This document shows positions 1 through 8,279 of a DNA stretch of 53,895 nt, one piece after another. The DNA is taken from the NCBI GenBank assembly GCA_030146045.1, contig JASLDG010000039.1, forward strand, positions 1 through 53,895. The letters are read 5' to 3'. The position numbers and the translations under genes were made by a program. Origin of the DNA: Candidatus Saccharimonadales bacterium (GTDB taxonomy: Bacteria; Patescibacteriota; Saccharimonadia; Saccharimonadales; Saccharimonadaceae). Each line of letters begins with the position of its first letter. The first letter of the stretch is position 1. Below the pieces are notes generated by a model. The model was not told the origin of the DNA. It did not search any database and was given only the letters and a program-made list of their open reading frames with translations.

Positions 1-125
1 TTTCGTTTAGATACGTCACGAAGTTGCAATATTCCATCACTAGTAAGGCGCGTATCGGAAACACTCCCTGCATACACACCATCCTTATTCGCCTCGCTCT
101 GTGCATGACGCATGAAATATATCAT
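1..125 (-). CDS. histidine phosphatase family protein (5' part only)
   Basis: An open frame starts with ATG at 125 on the minus strand and runs off the left edge, giving 41 codons. The N-terminus reads MIYFMRHAQSEANKDG, followed by a YAGS segment and LTSDG. R-H-A with following S-E-A-N is the phosphohistidine motif of the histidine phosphatase (phosphoglycerate mutase-like) superfamily, whose N-terminal His is transiently phosphorylated; LTxxGxxQ is the next conserved element. The substrate cannot be told from this fragment: family members act on sugar phosphates, cobalamin precursors, nucleotides or proteins. Family assignment is good, the function open. Confidence 0.8.
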   Translation of the reverse strand, partial: MIYFMRHAQSEANKDGVYAGSVSDTRLTSDGILQLRDVSKR

Positions 126-177
126 TAATTTTATATTATAAAATTAAAACTATGTATGTACAATACTTAGCCTTCAC

Positions 178-849
178 CTACCACTCAACGTCAAATTCTT
201 CAAAAAAGTGCGCATCGCGGAAGAATGTACGTGCCATAATCTGCTCGACTGCCGGTGCTACATCTAACTGCCCGAGCTTATGCGGGCGCGCCCATCGCAC
301 CGTTTCGCCCGTCTCGACCATATCATGATAGAGACGAAATACATGCACCAATGTACTCGAGAGAATCTGACCGTCATGCCAGACGCGAATATAGCAATCA
401 CCAGCATAGTCGGGCTCCACCCCATCAAGATGGAGCTTTTCTCTCAGCTCGCGCTTGGCCGCCATGTTGACTGACGAATCATCGATATGTAGTTTGCCAT
501 ACGGAAGTGTCCAGCAGTCAATGTGGGGCTGCTTGGTACGTTTCTGGAGCAGAATATCACCGTCAGAATTCTGAATGACAAGCATCGAAATGATTTTTGG
601 CTGCTGACGGACAAAAAACTTATCAGCATTGACCCGATCGACGTACTCGAGCCCTTGCGGCGCGAGCTGGTAGCCCGCATCTGTCTTCTCGACAAGTCTG
701 GCTTTTTGCAGAAGCTTGAGATGATAACTATAGAGATTCGTATCCACCCGTGGCGGGCGCAGATCACGAAACCGCGCCAATTTCTGATGCAGTAACACAT
801 TCATGACGTGCTTTTGGATATGATGGGTGATTTCTTTTTGCTCGTGCAT
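178..849 (-). CDS. winged-helix / Nudix-domain regulator-like protein
   Basis: The 223-residue protein has an N-terminal winged-helix-like segment (about 8-75, ending in a wing-like LVEKTDAGYQLAPQG) and a C-terminal Nudix fold (about 85-215). The Nudix box at 118-141 is degenerate: R-E-L-R-E is kept, but the second Glu of the E-E pair is Lys and the Gly that follows is His, and the upstream Glu is Asp. This favours ligand sensing over hydrolysis, as in NrtR-type regulators, although NrtR has the domains in the opposite order. It is transcribed away from the CYTH-kinase/AurF genes, with a direct repeat between them, so it may control that pair (inference). It could still be an active hydrolase. 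Confidence 0.7.
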   Translation of the reverse strand: MHEQKEITHHIQKHVMNVLLHQKLARFRDLRPPRVDTNLYSYHLKLLQKARLVEKTDAGYQLAPQGLEYVDRVNADKFFVRQQPKIISMLVIQNSDGDILLQKRTKQPHIDCWTLPYGKLHIDDSSVNMAAKRELREKLHLDGVEPDYAGDCYIRVWHDGQILSSTLVHVFRLYHDMVETGETVRWARPHKLGQLDVAPAVEQIMARTFFRDAHFFEEFDVEW

Positions 850-859
850 GGCTCAAATA

Positions 860-896
860 ACTTTGACTCAAATTATACTATCTAGATACTTTGACT
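860..896. promoter_or_regulatory. direct repeat in the divergent promoter region
   Basis: The 9-mer ACTTTGACT occurs at 860-868 and again at 888-896, 28 bp apart, between the divergent genes at 849 (minus) and 954 (plus). A TATACT hexamer (plus strand, 874-879) and its complementary TATAAT-like minus-strand box lie between the copies. This is where an operator of the winged-helix protein would be expected. The repeat is seen directly; the role is inferred. Confidence 0.4.
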
Positions 897-953
897 ATAG
901 CAAGTTATTCTAAAAATGTCATCTGTTATATGTACGAACAAGGAGAATATATC

Positions 954-2102
954 ATGAGTGAAAGAATGAATCATATACAAAATTTTGAGCAAACATCGCA
1001 CGAGATTGAGCAAAAATTCTTACCAATATTTCCCGAAAAACTTGATGAATTTCGAGATGGTGCCGCACAGATCGAACAAATCTACCTGAGCCACCCAAGC
1101 GAAGAGTACAATCTCCGAATCAGAGAAACCATCAAAGATGGTACAGCTACATACAAAGCCACCCTCAAAGACACTGGTGCCATCACCGCTGAAGGTCTCA
1201 ATCGTCTCGAGTATGAAACACCGGTCGACAAACGAGCCTACCGACTCTACCGCAGCCTTGGTCGCCCTGCCGTGCGTAAACTCCGTGCCGAACCAGTCCC
1301 GGGTGTTGCCATCGACTTTTTTGACGATGGTCATATACACGCCGAGAGTGAAGACCCGCGCGCATGGCAGCACTTCGTCAATACGCATAATCTCGAGGGT
1401 AATTTCGAAGACGTAACCGGTGACCGTATCACTGACAACGAATGGCGGGCACATTTCAACTTCCGCCGTCTGCATGATGGACAGGAAGCGCTGAAGCCAC
1501 AAACACCTCTGGACGTCGACGACATTCGCCTGGATATTATCCACCATCAAATTGATTCACCGACAACACTTGTACGTATCGCGGGACGCTCCGGGTCGGG
1601 CAAATCGACACTCGTCCGCGAGCTGCGTCAAAAGCTCGATACCGTGCATCTTCCATCTATCGTGATATCGACTGACGATTATCATCGCGGAAAGACGTGG
1701 CTCGAGCGACAAAATGACGGGCAAGCGTGGACCGAGTGGGACGCACCGATCGTCTATGACCGCGCTGCACTCGTCCATGACTTGGCCCTTCTCCACCAAG
1801 GAGAATCAGTTGCCACGAGACGATTTAACTTCACCACTGAAGAACCAGAAGTGACAGGCATCACCACACCAGCACCGGTGATTATCATCGAAGGCATCTA
1901 TGCGCGGCACCATGATTTTGATCATGCAGATCTGAGCTATGAAGTACCGACACCGCTTGCTACGTGTATAGGACGTCGTGTTTTACGAGATCTTGTCGAG
2001 CGTCCACAATTTGGTGACCCAGGTGGAAATATCCGCTACATGCTCGAATCGGCTGAACCTGCCTGGCTTGCACAAGGATACCATACGAGTAATAAAATGT
2101 GA
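954..2102 (+). CDS. CYTH domain - uridine-kinase-like P-loop fusion protein
   Basis: The 382-residue protein starts at ATG 954, eight bases after AAGGAG (940-945); an upstream in-frame start lacks such a site. Residues 15-175 form a CYTH/triphosphate tunnel domain with the hallmark E-I-E-Q-K (17-21). Residues 205-360 form a uridine-kinase/phosphoribulokinase-like NTPase with Walker A GRSGSGKST at 211-219, a STDDYHRG motif and a hydrophobic strand ending in IIIEGIYA. CYTH enzymes bind triphosphates or nucleotides with divalent metals. Plants have proteins with both domains in the opposite order (TTM1/2). The substrate is unknown. The next gene follows after 57 nt with its own ribosome site, suggesting one operon. 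Confidence 0.75.
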   Translation: MSERMNHIQNFEQTSHEIEQKFLPIFPEKLDEFRDGAAQIEQIYLSHPSEEYNLRIRETIKDGTATYKATLKDTGAITAEGLNRLEYETPVDKRAYRLYRSLGRPAVRKLRAEPVPGVAIDFFDDGHIHAESEDPRAWQHFVNTHNLEGNFEDVTGDRITDNEWRAHFNFRRLHDGQEALKPQTPLDVDDIRLDIIHHQIDSPTTLVRIAGRSGSGKSTLVRELRQKLDTVHLPSIVISTDDYHRGKTWLERQNDGQAWTEWDAPIVYDRAALVHDLALLHQGESVATRRFNFTTEEPEVTGITTPAPVIIIEGIYARHHDFDHADLSYEVPTPLATCIGRRVLRDLVERPQFGDPGGNIRYMLESAEPAWLAQGYHTSNKM

Positions 2103-2159
2103 TTGAAAATACCGTACGCACAACCTACAATAAAAGCACGTAACATAAGGAGCTTGGTA

Positions 2160-3194
2160 GTGAGTGAAGTTATGCAACAGGGAATATCACCTCAGGTAGA
2201 AGAGTCGACCTACAAAACAAGGCTAAAAGACTTATCAGAAGCATCGGTTGAGCGACATTTCGATGCGTTTAAGGATATTCCTTGGGATGATCCGGATTTT
2301 GTCATAGATAAAGACGATCCACGTTGGATACTTGGCCCCGAGAATCCATTTGGTGCCCATGAGTGGTATCAATCGCAGCCAGAACAGCGGCAGATTGAGC
2401 TCGGCCTTTGGTACAATGCCCGCATTACCAAAGTTGGATCGCAATTTGAGCAAGTACTTGTCGGTGGTATCATGAACCACAATATCCATGCCTCAAACGA
2501 TAATCCTGAGTTTCGCTACTCCATGCACGAAGCAACCGAGGAGACGCATCATATTCAGATGTTCCAAGAGTTCGTCAATCGAAGCGGCATCAATACTCGA
2601 GGTGCTTCCCGCTGGTTCCGAGAGGTAATTCCACCTGTCGCGTTTGCGGCAGCTCGTGTCGTACCGGCGGCATTTTTTATGGGTGTATTAGCGGGCGAAG
2701 AACCAATTGATCATGCGCAAAAAGACATTCTCCGTCAATCACGCCCGCAACACCCGGGGCTGCAGCGTATAATGAGCATCCATGTCGCCGAAGAAGCTCG
2801 TCACATAGGTTTCGCACACATGTATCTTAAAGAGCATGTACCAAGACTCCCTCGCTTGCAAAAACTTGGACTTGCCGCAATCACTCCAGTTATTATGGCT
2901 ACCATTGCAGACGCCATCATGCGGCCAAGTAGCAAAGAAATCGAAGAAATGGGCATACCAAAGGAAGTTGCGAAAGAGATTTGGTGGGATTCACCCGAAA
3001 GCCAGGCAATGCGTAGCGAACTTTTCAGTGACGCACGTATGCTTGCCGACGAAATCGGTATTCGTAATGGCGAAACGAAGAGTCACGTTGGAAGACTCGC
3101 CTGGAAATTATGTGGTATCGACGGGCGTTCATCTCGCTACCGTAACGAACCGCAATACCACGCAGCTATAACACGCGAAGAGACAGTAGCCTAG
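2160..3194 (+). CDS. AurF-like diiron oxygenase
   Basis: The 344-residue protein resembles the AurF/ferritin-like diiron N-oxygenase family. Likely iron ligands are E97, E127/E128 and H130/H131 in an E-E-T-H-H run, E179/E180, and H208, E211, E212 and H215 in HVAEEARH. I chose GTG 2160, seven bases after AAGGAG (2147-2152); a longer reading from TTG 2103 has no ribosome site. AurF oxidises aryl amines, but family members in small genomes are uncharacterised. It sits in an apparent operon with the CYTH-kinase protein and overlaps the convergent trmB by four bases. An oxygen-using enzyme is notable in a reduced genome. Confidence 0.75.
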   Translation: MSEVMQQGISPQVEESTYKTRLKDLSEASVERHFDAFKDIPWDDPDFVIDKDDPRWILGPENPFGAHEWYQSQPEQRQIELGLWYNARITKVGSQFEQVLVGGIMNHNIHASNDNPEFRYSMHEATEETHHIQMFQEFVNRSGINTRGASRWFREVIPPVAFAAARVVPAAFFMGVLAGEEPIDHAQKDILRQSRPQHPGLQRIMSIHVAEEARHIGFAHMYLKEHVPRLPRLQKLGLAAITPVIMATIADAIMRPSSKEIEEMGIPKEVAKEIWWDSPESQAMRSELFSDARMLADEIGIRNGETKSHVGRLAWKLCGIDGRSSRYRNEPQYHAAITREETVA

Positions 3195-3841
3195 CTGACA
3201 CTCTGCGATGCCCGGGCGCGTGCAAATTGTGTCATGCGCCCTTCATCAAGCCAGCGCTGTTCGTAGGTGGTTTTAATTTTATAATCTTCTGGTAGATGTG
3301 ACTCATGCAAGTCAAATGTCAACTCATCGATATACCACTTCTCTGCAACTAACTGCTCCAGACTCCATTGAAAAAACGCGGGATTGTCATGCTTAAGATA
3401 CAGCGCCCCGTCAGGTCGAAGCAGCTCGGCGTAGCGACGGAGATACTGTGGGTGCGTCATGCGACGGCCGCTGCTATGGCGGCGTGGGAACGGGTCGGCG
3501 AAAGTTGACCAGAGAATTATTACCGAATGCGGTTCAACCAACTCGTCAACCTGATCAGCTCGAGCACGGACGAATCGTATATTCGTGAGACCGCGCTCCT
3601 CTGCTTCGTATGCGCCTTTTTGCAAACGGTCACCTTTGACGTCAAGTGCAACAAATTGCTGGTCTGGGTGTCGAGTTGCAAGCTCAACGCTAAAGAGTCC
3701 TGTCCCCGCTCCAAGCTCAACAACATCTATAGCAGTTTTACGCCACTCTTCGTACTCGAAACACAATGGCGAATTCGCAAACTTAGCAAATTTATATTTT
3801 TTGCGCTTGCGCGTAATGACAAAATCGTTTGGATCGAGCAT
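3191..3841 (-). CDS. trmB: tRNA (guanine-N7-)-methyltransferase TrmB
   Basis: A class I methyltransferase of 216 residues. The SAM-binding loop is VVELGAGTGLFSVELA, and the TrmB signature appears as D-P-F-P-R-R-H, followed by R-R-M-T-H-P-Q-Y-L, matching the family's DPWPKKRHHKRR-type catalytic region. It forms m7G46 in tRNA variable loops from SAM. The Trp of the motif is Phe here. It lies immediately downstream of tsaC on the same strand (5-nt gap), making a small tRNA-modification unit. Its stop overlaps that of the AurF-like gene (CTAG). Confidence 0.88.
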   Translation of the reverse strand: MLDPNDFVITRKRKKYKFAKFANSPLCFEYEEWRKTAIDVVELGAGTGLFSVELATRHPDQQFVALDVKGDRLQKGAYEAEERGLTNIRFVRARADQVDELVEPHSVIILWSTFADPFPRRHSSGRRMTHPQYLRRYAELLRPDGALYLKHDNPAFFQWSLEQLVAEKWYIDELTFDLHESHLPEDYKIKTTYEQRWLDEGRMTQFARARASQSVS

Positions 3842-3846
3842 AGAAA

Positions 3847-4401
3847 CTAACGGAGTTTTTCGATATCACCAGCTGGCGTCAAGCTAAATAAATTTGATGG
3901 CACATTCTCAAATACTGCCCCGCCATCAACATAGAAATCAACGTTCTCGCCAAAATAACCTTCAGCCTCACCTAGCGTTCGCGCCGGGGTCATGCCTTCC
4001 GGATTGGCGCTCGGCGCAATAAGAGGACCGGTTTGATCAATCAATGCGCGAAGGCGTTCATCATTCGGTAATCGATAGGCGACACCCAAGCTACCACGTA
4101 CAAGCCATTCCGGTGCCGATGGAGCTGGAACAATCACACTATTTGGACCCGGCCATAGATCGCCAATCGTCGGATCTATACCATCTGGAAGCGGATCATA
4201 CATTTGCTCAATACGTGAAATTAGAACTATTGGTGGCTTCGTCGGCGTACGATGCTTGACGGCAAACACGCGCTCAACTGCCTCCTGGTTGTCGGAACGA
4301 GCCACGATACCGTAAAGTGTATCCGTTTTAACAACCCCGATAGCGCCCGCGGCAATCAATTCGACAAGTTTCGGTGAAGCAATATCAGGAAAGATAATCA
4401 T
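3847..4401 (-). CDS. tsaC: L-threonylcarbamoyladenylate synthase (TsaC/Sua5/YrdC)
   Basis: A 184-residue YrdC-fold protein with the recognisable V-V-K-T-D-T-L-Y-G-I substrate loop near the N-terminus, the K-H-R-T-P-T-K-P-P basic segment, a W-P-G-P-N-S motif and the P-S-A-N-P-E-G segment. It makes threonylcarbamoyl-AMP from threonine, bicarbonate and ATP for t6A37 in ANN-decoding tRNAs. It is the short TsaC form without the Sua5 C-terminal domain. It is transcribed with trmB and diverges from the MscS gene over 43 bp. Confidence 0.88.
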   Translation of the reverse strand: MIIFPDIASPKLVELIAAGAIGVVKTDTLYGIVARSDNQEAVERVFAVKHRTPTKPPIVLISRIEQMYDPLPDGIDPTIGDLWPGPNSVIVPAPSAPEWLVRGSLGVAYRLPNDERLRALIDQTGPLIAPSANPEGMTPARTLGEAEGYFGENVDFYVDGGAVFENVPSNLFSLTPAGDIEKLR

Positions 4402-4432
4402 ATTACTTATATTTTAACACATACCACAATGA

Positions 4433-4438
4433 TATACT
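4433..4438 (+). promoter_or_regulatory. -10 box (leaderless type) for the MscS gene
   Basis: TATACT ends six bases before the ATG at 4445, so transcription would start at or next to the start codon. GGAG in between lies only two bases from the ATG, too close for a normal ribosome site. No clear -35 is seen. Confidence 0.5.
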
Positions 4439-4444
4439 GGAGAC

Positions 4445-5350
4445 ATGACTGAACTCGGATTTTGGTGGGAAGATCGCCTCACTGCAGCGGGCACATCAAT
4501 TGGCAACTGGTTTTTCGCAGAAGACCGATTTTTTGCTATCGTTATTACATTAATTATTGGTGGACTTGCCTATTGGATTGGTAGTATTGCCGTAGCCCGA
4601 TTTGTTGCGCGCACTGTTCGCACCACCAAACAAAAAGATTGGCACAAGAAAGATATTGAAAAGCGTCAGAAAACGCTCGTTGCCCTCTTTGTGAATATAT
4701 GGCGCATCGCACTCAGTTTGTTTGTTATCTATGCAATCGCTCGCGAGCTCGTACCTGACATAGACAAGAGTCTTGCCCCGCTTTTTGCGAGTGCCGGCAT
4801 CGTTGGAGTTGCACTTGGCTTTGGCGCACAATCAGTCATTAAAGATTTTTTGTCAGGCCTTTTCATTATTAGCGAGAATCAATACCGCGTGGGAGATATT
4901 GTTGAAATTGAAGGAGCAAGCGGCACCGTCGAACGTATCGGCACCAGAAGTACAGTTATTCGTGATGTTAATGGCAATGTGCACTATTTTCCCAACGGCA
5001 TGATTACTCATGTCATCAACAAGACAATGGGATATAGTATGGCGCGGTTTATCATTGCGGTAAACCCAACAACAGATATCGACAAGGCGACGGAAATTAT
5101 CAATACCATCGGCGCTGAGCTTGCCGAAGAAGACGGATGGAAACGTAAAATTCTTGCTCCCCCAAAATTCGTATCCGTCGGTGAAGTTACCGGCACTTCG
5201 GTTGAGCTTATTATTGCAGGCAAAACCCAACCATCGGATCAATGGTCGGTGACAGCCGAGATGAGACAACGCCTGCTTGAAGCATTCGAAAAGCAGCGCA
5301 TCAAGCTTGCCGTTGTACCCGGATTTCCAACTACAGACAAGAAGAAATAA
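4445..5350 (+). CDS. MscS-family mechanosensitive channel
   Basis: A 301-residue small-conductance mechanosensitive channel. TM helices lie near 28-52 and 80-102, and the pore-lining TM3 is A-G-I-V-G-V-A-L-G-F-G-A-Q (about 115-135), typical of MscS with alternating Gly/Ala. This is followed by the cytoplasmic beta domain with Y-R-V-G-D-I-V-E-I and Y-F-P-N-G. It would release solutes from the cell under osmotic downshock. Length fits the MscS core. It is transcribed alone, convergent with the small membrane protein at 5362. Confidence 0.9.
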   Translation: MTELGFWWEDRLTAAGTSIGNWFFAEDRFFAIVITLIIGGLAYWIGSIAVARFVARTVRTTKQKDWHKKDIEKRQKTLVALFVNIWRIALSLFVIYAIARELVPDIDKSLAPLFASAGIVGVALGFGAQSVIKDFLSGLFIISENQYRVGDIVEIEGASGTVERIGTRSTVIRDVNGNVHYFPNGMITHVINKTMGYSMARFIIAVNPTTDIDKATEIINTIGAELAEEDGWKRKILAPPKFVSVGEVTGTSVELIIAGKTQPSDQWSVTAEMRQRLLEAFEKQRIKLAVVPGFPTTDKKK

Positions 5351-5361
5351 ACCCTTATGCG

Positions 5362-5769
5362 CTATTGCGTAGACGTGATGCCGAGTGCCTGATCACTCAT
5401 CGGTTCACCACTGAATGCATCAATACTTGTCGTATCTTTTGAGCGCGTATCGTATCGCTTAATAAAATCTTTAAACATCTCTTCTGTAATGTCACCACTT
5501 GAAGAAAAGGCCGCTTGCGAATCTGATGGCTTATTCTTCTTAAGCTCCTCACGCACTGACTGGTAACTTGGCCGACTCAGGTCAAGTTGCGCCGTTCCGG
5601 TCATATAGTACATCGATGTACTGATAACAACAAGGATAAAAGCCGCTCCGATACTCGCTGCGATCATGAACAAAAAACGATGCTGCGACCATGGGGATGT
5701 CACCTGCTTGGGAACGGCGACATTGTGCTCCGAGTCATGCGATAGTGTAGGCTGTGTTTCCATACTCAT
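5362..5769 (-). CDS. small single-pass membrane protein, unknown
   Basis: A 135-residue protein from ATG 5769, with an AGGAAAG ribosome site inside the end of the upstream gene and just one base after that gene's TAA. A cytoplasmic N-terminus of about 25 residues is followed by one TM helix (FLFMIAASIGAAFILVVIST) and a polar, probably helical outer region of about 75 residues. No domain recognised. It is coupled to the secreted protein at 5771-6313, so the two probably work together at the envelope. Confidence 0.65.
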   Translation of the reverse strand: MSMETQPTLSHDSEHNVAVPKQVTSPWSQHRFLFMIAASIGAAFILVVISTSMYYMTGTAQLDLSRPSYQSVREELKKNKPSDSQAAFSSSGDITEEMFKDFIKRYDTRSKDTTSIDAFSGEPMSDQALGITSTQ

Positions 5770-5770
5770 A

Positions 5771-6313
5771 TTACTTTCCTGCCGAACTCCAGTCAGCATG
5801 AATAGTATCGACCGTCTTACGATAACTTGTGACATACTGATTCAGCTGTAGCGTATTCTGGTGTACCTCTTCGCGAAGTTGACGTGCTTTTACTAAAGCT
5901 TCGTAGAATTCTGCTGGCTTGTTTTTGCAATCAATTGCGATAGTCGCCGCGAGCTGGTCATCGTACGCAACATAGTTAGCACGGAACTGATTAAGTAGCG
6001 TATCATACTGTGCTGTCGTCCGCACGAGACTGGATGCATCTACCTTGTTTATAAGCAGGCGGCTATTCAGCGGCGCCATTAGTCGTGTACTGATAAATTC
6101 GTACGACTGCGCACGATTCACTCGAAACAATCCATCACGCAAATGGATTTGCGTTAACGAATTACGAATACTTTGGCAGCTATGTGTCACCTGCTGAATC
6201 ACTTCATCGCTCGGCGATACGATATCTTGCGCAAATACTCGGCCCACAGGAGCTAAAGCACCCAATGTCAGGCAACAAGCAAATGCAAAAAACAGTGTTC
6301 GTTTCATCTTCAT
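5771..6313 (-). CDS. secreted helical protein, unknown
   Basis: A 180-residue protein with a signal peptide (KRTLFFAFACCLTLGALAPV, cleavage after VFA-Q likely). The mature part is rich in Gln, Ala and charged residues, looks alpha-helical, and has two well separated cysteines that could pair. No known domain recognised. The start is ATG 6313 or ATG 6307. It follows the MutY-like gene by 19 bp and precedes the small membrane protein by one base, so it is probably in an operon with both. Confidence 0.65.
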   Translation of the reverse strand: MKMKRTLFFAFACCLTLGALAPVGRVFAQDIVSPSDEVIQQVTHSCQSIRNSLTQIHLRDGLFRVNRAQSYEFISTRLMAPLNSRLLINKVDASSLVRTTAQYDTLLNQFRANYVAYDDQLAATIAIDCKNKPAEFYEALVKARQLREEVHQNTLQLNQYVTSYRKTVDTIHADWSSAGK

Positions 6314-6332
6314 CTATTATTACGTGCTCGAT

Positions 6333-7130
6333 TCATTTGGTCAAATGGATTGAGTCCTTCGTCCGCATGACAAGACCGTCTTTTATAAGCCCTGCAAGTG
6401 CCGGATCAAACCGCGCGTCATGATTCATAACCTGCGCGAGCTCATCAACTGTCGCTTCAGAACGCACGGCAAGCTCGCGCACAATAGCACCTCGCATCTG
6501 TCGCACACTACCTTCGAGTGGTGATTGTTTTTTGTATCCATGACTACGATGATTCTGACTGACACCCTGTCGCTTTAAGTAGCTTCCGTAGTCCATTAAA
6601 GCCCAGTAAAACTCCCGCGGATGCTCCGAGTCTATCGTTTCAATCACCTTTTCGCGTATTTGTTTGTCCGTCACAGTGTCTACTCCATCAAAAAAATGAT
6701 GCATGTACACCGTACGTACATTTGTTTCAATAAAAATCGCAGGCTCATTAAACGCGTAGGCTAAAATTGCCCCTGCTGTATTTTCTCCGACACCTGGAAG
6801 TGCAATGAGCGTATCGTGCGTCACAGGAAACTGTCCATGCTGCACAATCTGCTGTGCTGCCATGTGTAAGAATTTAGCACGACGATTATAGCCAAGACCC
6901 TGCCATATAGTTAGTACATCAGCGAGCGGCGCAGCTGCAAGTGTCTGTTCATCGGGAAAACGATGGATGAACCGCTCAAAGGCAGGTATAACACGTTCGA
7001 CCTGTGTCTGCTGCAGCATGAGTTCACTAACAAGCACATAGTAAGGACGTGTATCTTCACGCCATGGCATTGTGCGAAAAAGCCGATGACCCTGTTCTTG
7101 GATTATCTCGGTAAAATTGTCGACCTGCAT
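6333..7130 (-). CDS. mutY: MutY-like HhH-GPD adenine glycosylase without Fe-S motif
   Basis: A 265-residue protein from ATG 7130 with AGGAG seven bases upstream; the longer open frame upstream overlaps the divergent gene and is not real. The MutY core is clear: M-P-W-R-E, S-E-L-M-L-Q-Q-T-Q-V with catalytic E36, G-L-G-Y-N-R-R-A, and the helix-hairpin-helix LPGVGENTAG (111-120). At the place of the catalytic Asp (D-x-N-V-R) the sequence is E135-T-N-V-R. The C-terminal cysteines of the [4Fe-4S] cluster are absent and the Nudix-like 8-oxoG recognition domain is missing. MutY removes A opposite 8-oxoG; this short form may have different specificity. Confidence 0.75.
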   Translation of the reverse strand: MQVDNFTEIIQEQGHRLFRTMPWREDTRPYYVLVSELMLQQTQVERVIPAFERFIHRFPDEQTLAAAPLADVLTIWQGLGYNRRAKFLHMAAQQIVQHGQFPVTHDTLIALPGVGENTAGAILAYAFNEPAIFIETNVRTVYMHHFFDGVDTVTDKQIREKVIETIDSEHPREFYWALMDYGSYLKRQGVSQNHRSHGYKKQSPLEGSVRQMRGAIVRELAVRSEATVDELAQVMNHDARFDPALAGLIKDGLVMRTKDSIHLTK

Positions 7131-7169
7131 AGCTCCTAGTATACTAGAAAGAAAGGAGGGGATATAACT

Positions 7170-7805
7170 ATGAAGCTTACCAAATACGAACACGCATGTT
7201 TTGTGGTTGAAAAAGATCATCAGTCGCTTGTTGTTGACCCGGGAGCATTCACAACCGACTTCGTGATACCAACAAATGTTATTGGTGTTGTCATTACCCA
7301 TCAACACCCTGACCATTTTGACAAAGACACTATCCGGCGCATTTTCACAACTAACCCTAAGCTTACGATCATCACACCAAAAGACGTAGCCGACCAAATG
7401 CCATCTGATATACCAGTACATGTCGTCGCAGCTAATGAAACAATGGTACTTGGAACGTTCACACTCCAGTTCTTCGGAGGAGAACACGCGCGCATTCACA
7501 CAAGCCTTCCTCGCCCGCAAAATCTTGGCGTGTTGATTGATAGTCAACTATACTATCCTGGCGATGCTCTAGTCGCCCCCTCTCGACCTATCGATACGCT
7601 TGCGCTCCCTGTCACGGCACCGTGGCTTAAAATCAGTGAGGTCATGGATTTTCTTGCAGCCGTTCATCCGCGCCAGGTCTTCCCTACTCATGACGCCATC
7701 GCGAGTGACACCGGTAAAGCACTCGTCGACCGTATGCTAACCTCTTTTGCCGAGGAGTATGGTAGTACCTATCAACGACTCACCGAACCACTGATGATTC
7801 CATAG
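7170..7805 (+). CDS. metallo-beta-lactamase-fold hydrolase (UlaG-like)
   Basis: A 211-residue MBL-fold protein with a strong ribosome site (AAAGGAGGGG, about 7153-7162). Metal ligands: H-Q-H-P-D-H (the HxHxDH motif), G-G-E-H-A-R-I-H, Y-Y-P-G-D-A-L and the late P-T-H-D. The N-terminal M-K-L-T-K-Y-E-H-A-C and the L-V-V-D-P-G strand fit the UlaG/YycJ-like subgroup, often annotated as Zn-dependent hydrolase. The substrate is unknown. It diverges from the MutY-like gene and ends at a shared hairpin terminator. Confidence 0.8.
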   Translation: MKLTKYEHACFVVEKDHQSLVVDPGAFTTDFVIPTNVIGVVITHQHPDHFDKDTIRRIFTTNPKLTIITPKDVADQMPSDIPVHVVAANETMVLGTFTLQFFGGEHARIHTSLPRPQNLGVLIDSQLYYPGDALVAPSRPIDTLALPVTAPWLKISEVMDFLAAVHPRQVFPTHDAIASDTGKALVDRMLTSFAEEYGSTYQRLTEPLMIP

Positions 7806-7829
7806 CCGATGCCATATAGATTGACATAA

Positions 7830-7864
7830 AATATCACCGGTACATATGTAGTACCGGTGATATT
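7830..7864. terminator. bidirectional hairpin terminator
   Basis: A perfect 14-bp inverted repeat (AATATCACCGGTAC, 7830-7843, with its complement at 7851-7864) around a 7-base loop lies between the convergent genes ending at 7805 and 7881. The T-run is weak on the plus strand and TTTTA on the minus. Confidence 0.75.
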
Positions 7865-7880
7865 CGTAATACACACTACA

Positions 7881-8258
7881 CTATCGAAGATGCTTTTGCG
7901 CGTCTTTTTGAATTTTATCACCCGCCTGCTTTGCTTCATCAGCAACACGGCGAGCACGTGTGCGAACTTCACCACCTAGACCTTCAATTTCTTCCGAGAT
8001 CTTATCGGCTGTCGTGCGAGCGCTCTTGCTCAGTGCCTCAACTTCTTTACCAGCCTTATCACCGCTCTTTTTGAGTGTTTGAGCTGCTTCTTTCCCCGCT
8101 GCTCGTACTTCTGCGGCTTTTTCTTTGGCTGTTTCCTTTAGCTCGTTTGATTTTGTCTTGATATCTTCACGGGTTTCTTTACCACTTTTTGGTGCCAACA
8201 AAATACCAGCGGCAAATCCACCAAGTGCTGCAAGCGCGACTTTAACTACTTTTGACAT
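7881..8258 (-). CDS. YtxH-domain protein
   Basis: A 125-residue protein with the YtxH (gas-vesicle/general-stress-like) start: V-A-L-A-A-L-G-G-F-A-A-G-I-L-L-A-P-K-S-G-K-E-T-R, a short hydrophobic segment ending in APKSG. The rest is a long Lys/Ala/Glu-rich amphipathic helix resembling LEA-type repeats. Probably membrane-associated with a soluble coiled tail; role unknown, stress-linked in other bacteria. An AAGGAGGG ribosome site sits upstream, and the DUF948-like gene precedes it by 21 bp. Confidence 0.8.
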   Translation of the reverse strand: MSKVVKVALAALGGFAAGILLAPKSGKETREDIKTKSNELKETAKEKAAEVRAAGKEAAQTLKKSGDKAGKEVEALSKSARTTADKISEEIEGLGGEVRTRARRVADEAKQAGDKIQKDAQKHLR

Positions 8259-8279
8259 ATCTACTACCCTCCTTCTTAC

